A stretch of DNA of 6,190 nt, taken from positions 1 through 6,190 of the forward strand of contig DIPA01000033.1 in assembly GCA_002427055.1 (NCBI GenBank), in the 5' to 3' direction. The first letter of the stretch is position 1, and each line of letters starts with the position of its first letter. A program made the position numbers and the translations under genes. The DNA is from Firmicutes bacterium UBA5500. Its GTDB lineage: Bacteria > Bacillota > UBA994 > UBA5500. Shown in pieces: positions 5,636-6,190 of this stretch. The notes beneath the pieces are model-generated. The model saw nothing but the letters and a program-made list of their open reading frames with translations. It did not search any database and was not told the origin of the DNA.

Positions 5636-6190
5636 ATGAATGAGAGAACTTTACGGGTACTAGAATTCGCTAAGATAAAAGAGCTTTTGCTGGCGCAGGC
5701 TTCATCATCGCTTGGTCGGGAGAAGATAGAGGAACTAGAACCATTAGTTGATGCAGCAAGCATTCTGCAGGCGCTACAGGAAACAACAGAAGCGCGGGCT
5801 ATCTATCGTACAGAAGACTTCCCTCTGAAAGGGTTAATCGACGTACGTGCTAGTCTACGGCGAGCAACGCTAGGAGCAATGCTACAGCCAACAGACTTGC
5901 TAGAGGTAGCGTCACTATGCGTTTGTAGCCGTCGTGCGCATGGTTTCTTTCGCGAGAAAACCGAGCAATATCCTTTGCTTAGTAGTTATGGGCAGCAGTT
6001 GGTACCCTGTCGAGAGCTAGAGTTGGCTATTGATGACGCCATTAGTGAATTTGGCGAAGTGAAGGATAGCGCTAGTAGTAATTTAAGAAAGATCCGCAAC
6101 GACATCCGCACTTTGCAGGGCAGGCTTAAGCAGCGTTTAGAGGCGATGGTGCGTTCTCCAGCTATGCAGAAGTTCTTGCAGGAACCCATA
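5636..6190 (+). CDS. mutS2: MutS2 family protein, N-terminal part, runs off the window
   Basis: The frame is open from ATG 5636 to the last base, giving 185 residues, about a quarter of the usual 780 or so. The N-terminus MNERTLRVLEFAKIKELLL, followed by FPLKGLIDVRASLRRATLG (about 62-80), DDAISEFGEVKDSASSNLRKIR (about 134-155) and a closing QEPI, is characteristic of MutS2. It corresponds to the core/lever region. The ATPase (Walker A/B), KOW and Smr domains would lie outside. MutS2 is not a mismatch-repair protein. It has been linked to suppressing recombination and, in B. subtilis, to splitting collided ribosomes. The ATG is chosen because GGAGGAG (5620-5626) lies 9 bases upstream. A TTG at 5633 is an in-frame alternative adding one residue. 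It has its own promoter candidate and follows a terminator, so it is probably a separate transcription unit. No polX precedes it. Confidence 0.95.
   Translation, partial: MNERTLRVLEFAKIKELLLAQASSSLGREKIEELEPLVDAASILQALQETTEARAIYRTEDFPLKGLIDVRASLRRATLGAMLQPTDLLEVASLCVCSRRAHGFFREKTEQYPLLSSYGQQLVPCRELELAIDDAISEFGEVKDSASSNLRKIRNDIRTLQGRLKQRLEAMVRSPAMQKFLQEPI

Noticed and set aside
5986..6189. Minus-strand frame at the right end
   Set aside because: It lies opposite the clearly recognisable MutS2 N-terminal region.

Overview
This window looks like a piece of a Bacillota (Firmicutes) chromosome. The evidence is a tRNA-Phe-sensing T-box leader in front of pheST, a YqzL-like mini-protein, MutS2, and the gene order rRNA methyltransferase - pheS - pheT - zapA - cvpA - mutS2. 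That order resembles the ysgA-pheS-pheT and zapA-yshB-polX-mutS2 region of Bacillus subtilis, but polX is absent between cvpA and mutS2. The base composition is balanced, and neither this nor the proteins recall a typical Bacillus. A clostridial or spore-forming Negativicutes-type lineage is a guess only. Every supported gene is on the + strand. This is housekeeping DNA: I see no mobile element, CRISPR array, tRNA/rRNA gene or sign of recent transfer.

Layout. (1) Positions 1-549 hold the C-terminal part of a SpoU/TrmH-type 2'-O-ribose RNA methyltransferase that enters from the left. (2) Positions 550-1019 are a densely packed leader. It contains an extended -10 promoter (560-589), a 35-codon YqzL-like gene starting with TTG (643-750), a complete T-box riboswitch with UUC (Phe) specifier (about 757-1000), its antiterminator (944-975) and a competing intrinsic terminator (961-998). 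(3) Positions 1020-4473 are pheS and pheT, the two subunits of phenylalanyl-tRNA synthetase, with the pheT Shine-Dalgarno sequence overlapping the pheS stop. (4) Positions 4539-5469 are zapA (cell-division FtsZ-ring factor) and a CvpA-family membrane protein one base apart. An intrinsic terminator follows at 5493-5522. (5) A second extended -10 promoter (about 5567-5595) precedes mutS2 (5636 onward), which runs off the right end.

How it works together. When Phe-tRNA charging falls, uncharged tRNA-Phe should pair with the UUC specifier and with the UGGU of the T-box bulge. This stabilises the antiterminator and lets transcription continue into pheST, and perhaps into zapA-cvpA, since no terminator is visible before 5493. 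The least ordinary part is the arrangement of the leader. A tiny, Phe-rich, apparently translated gene lies between the promoter and the T-box, and its stop codon is only a few bases from the base of Stem I. I found no strong candidate for a wholly new system.
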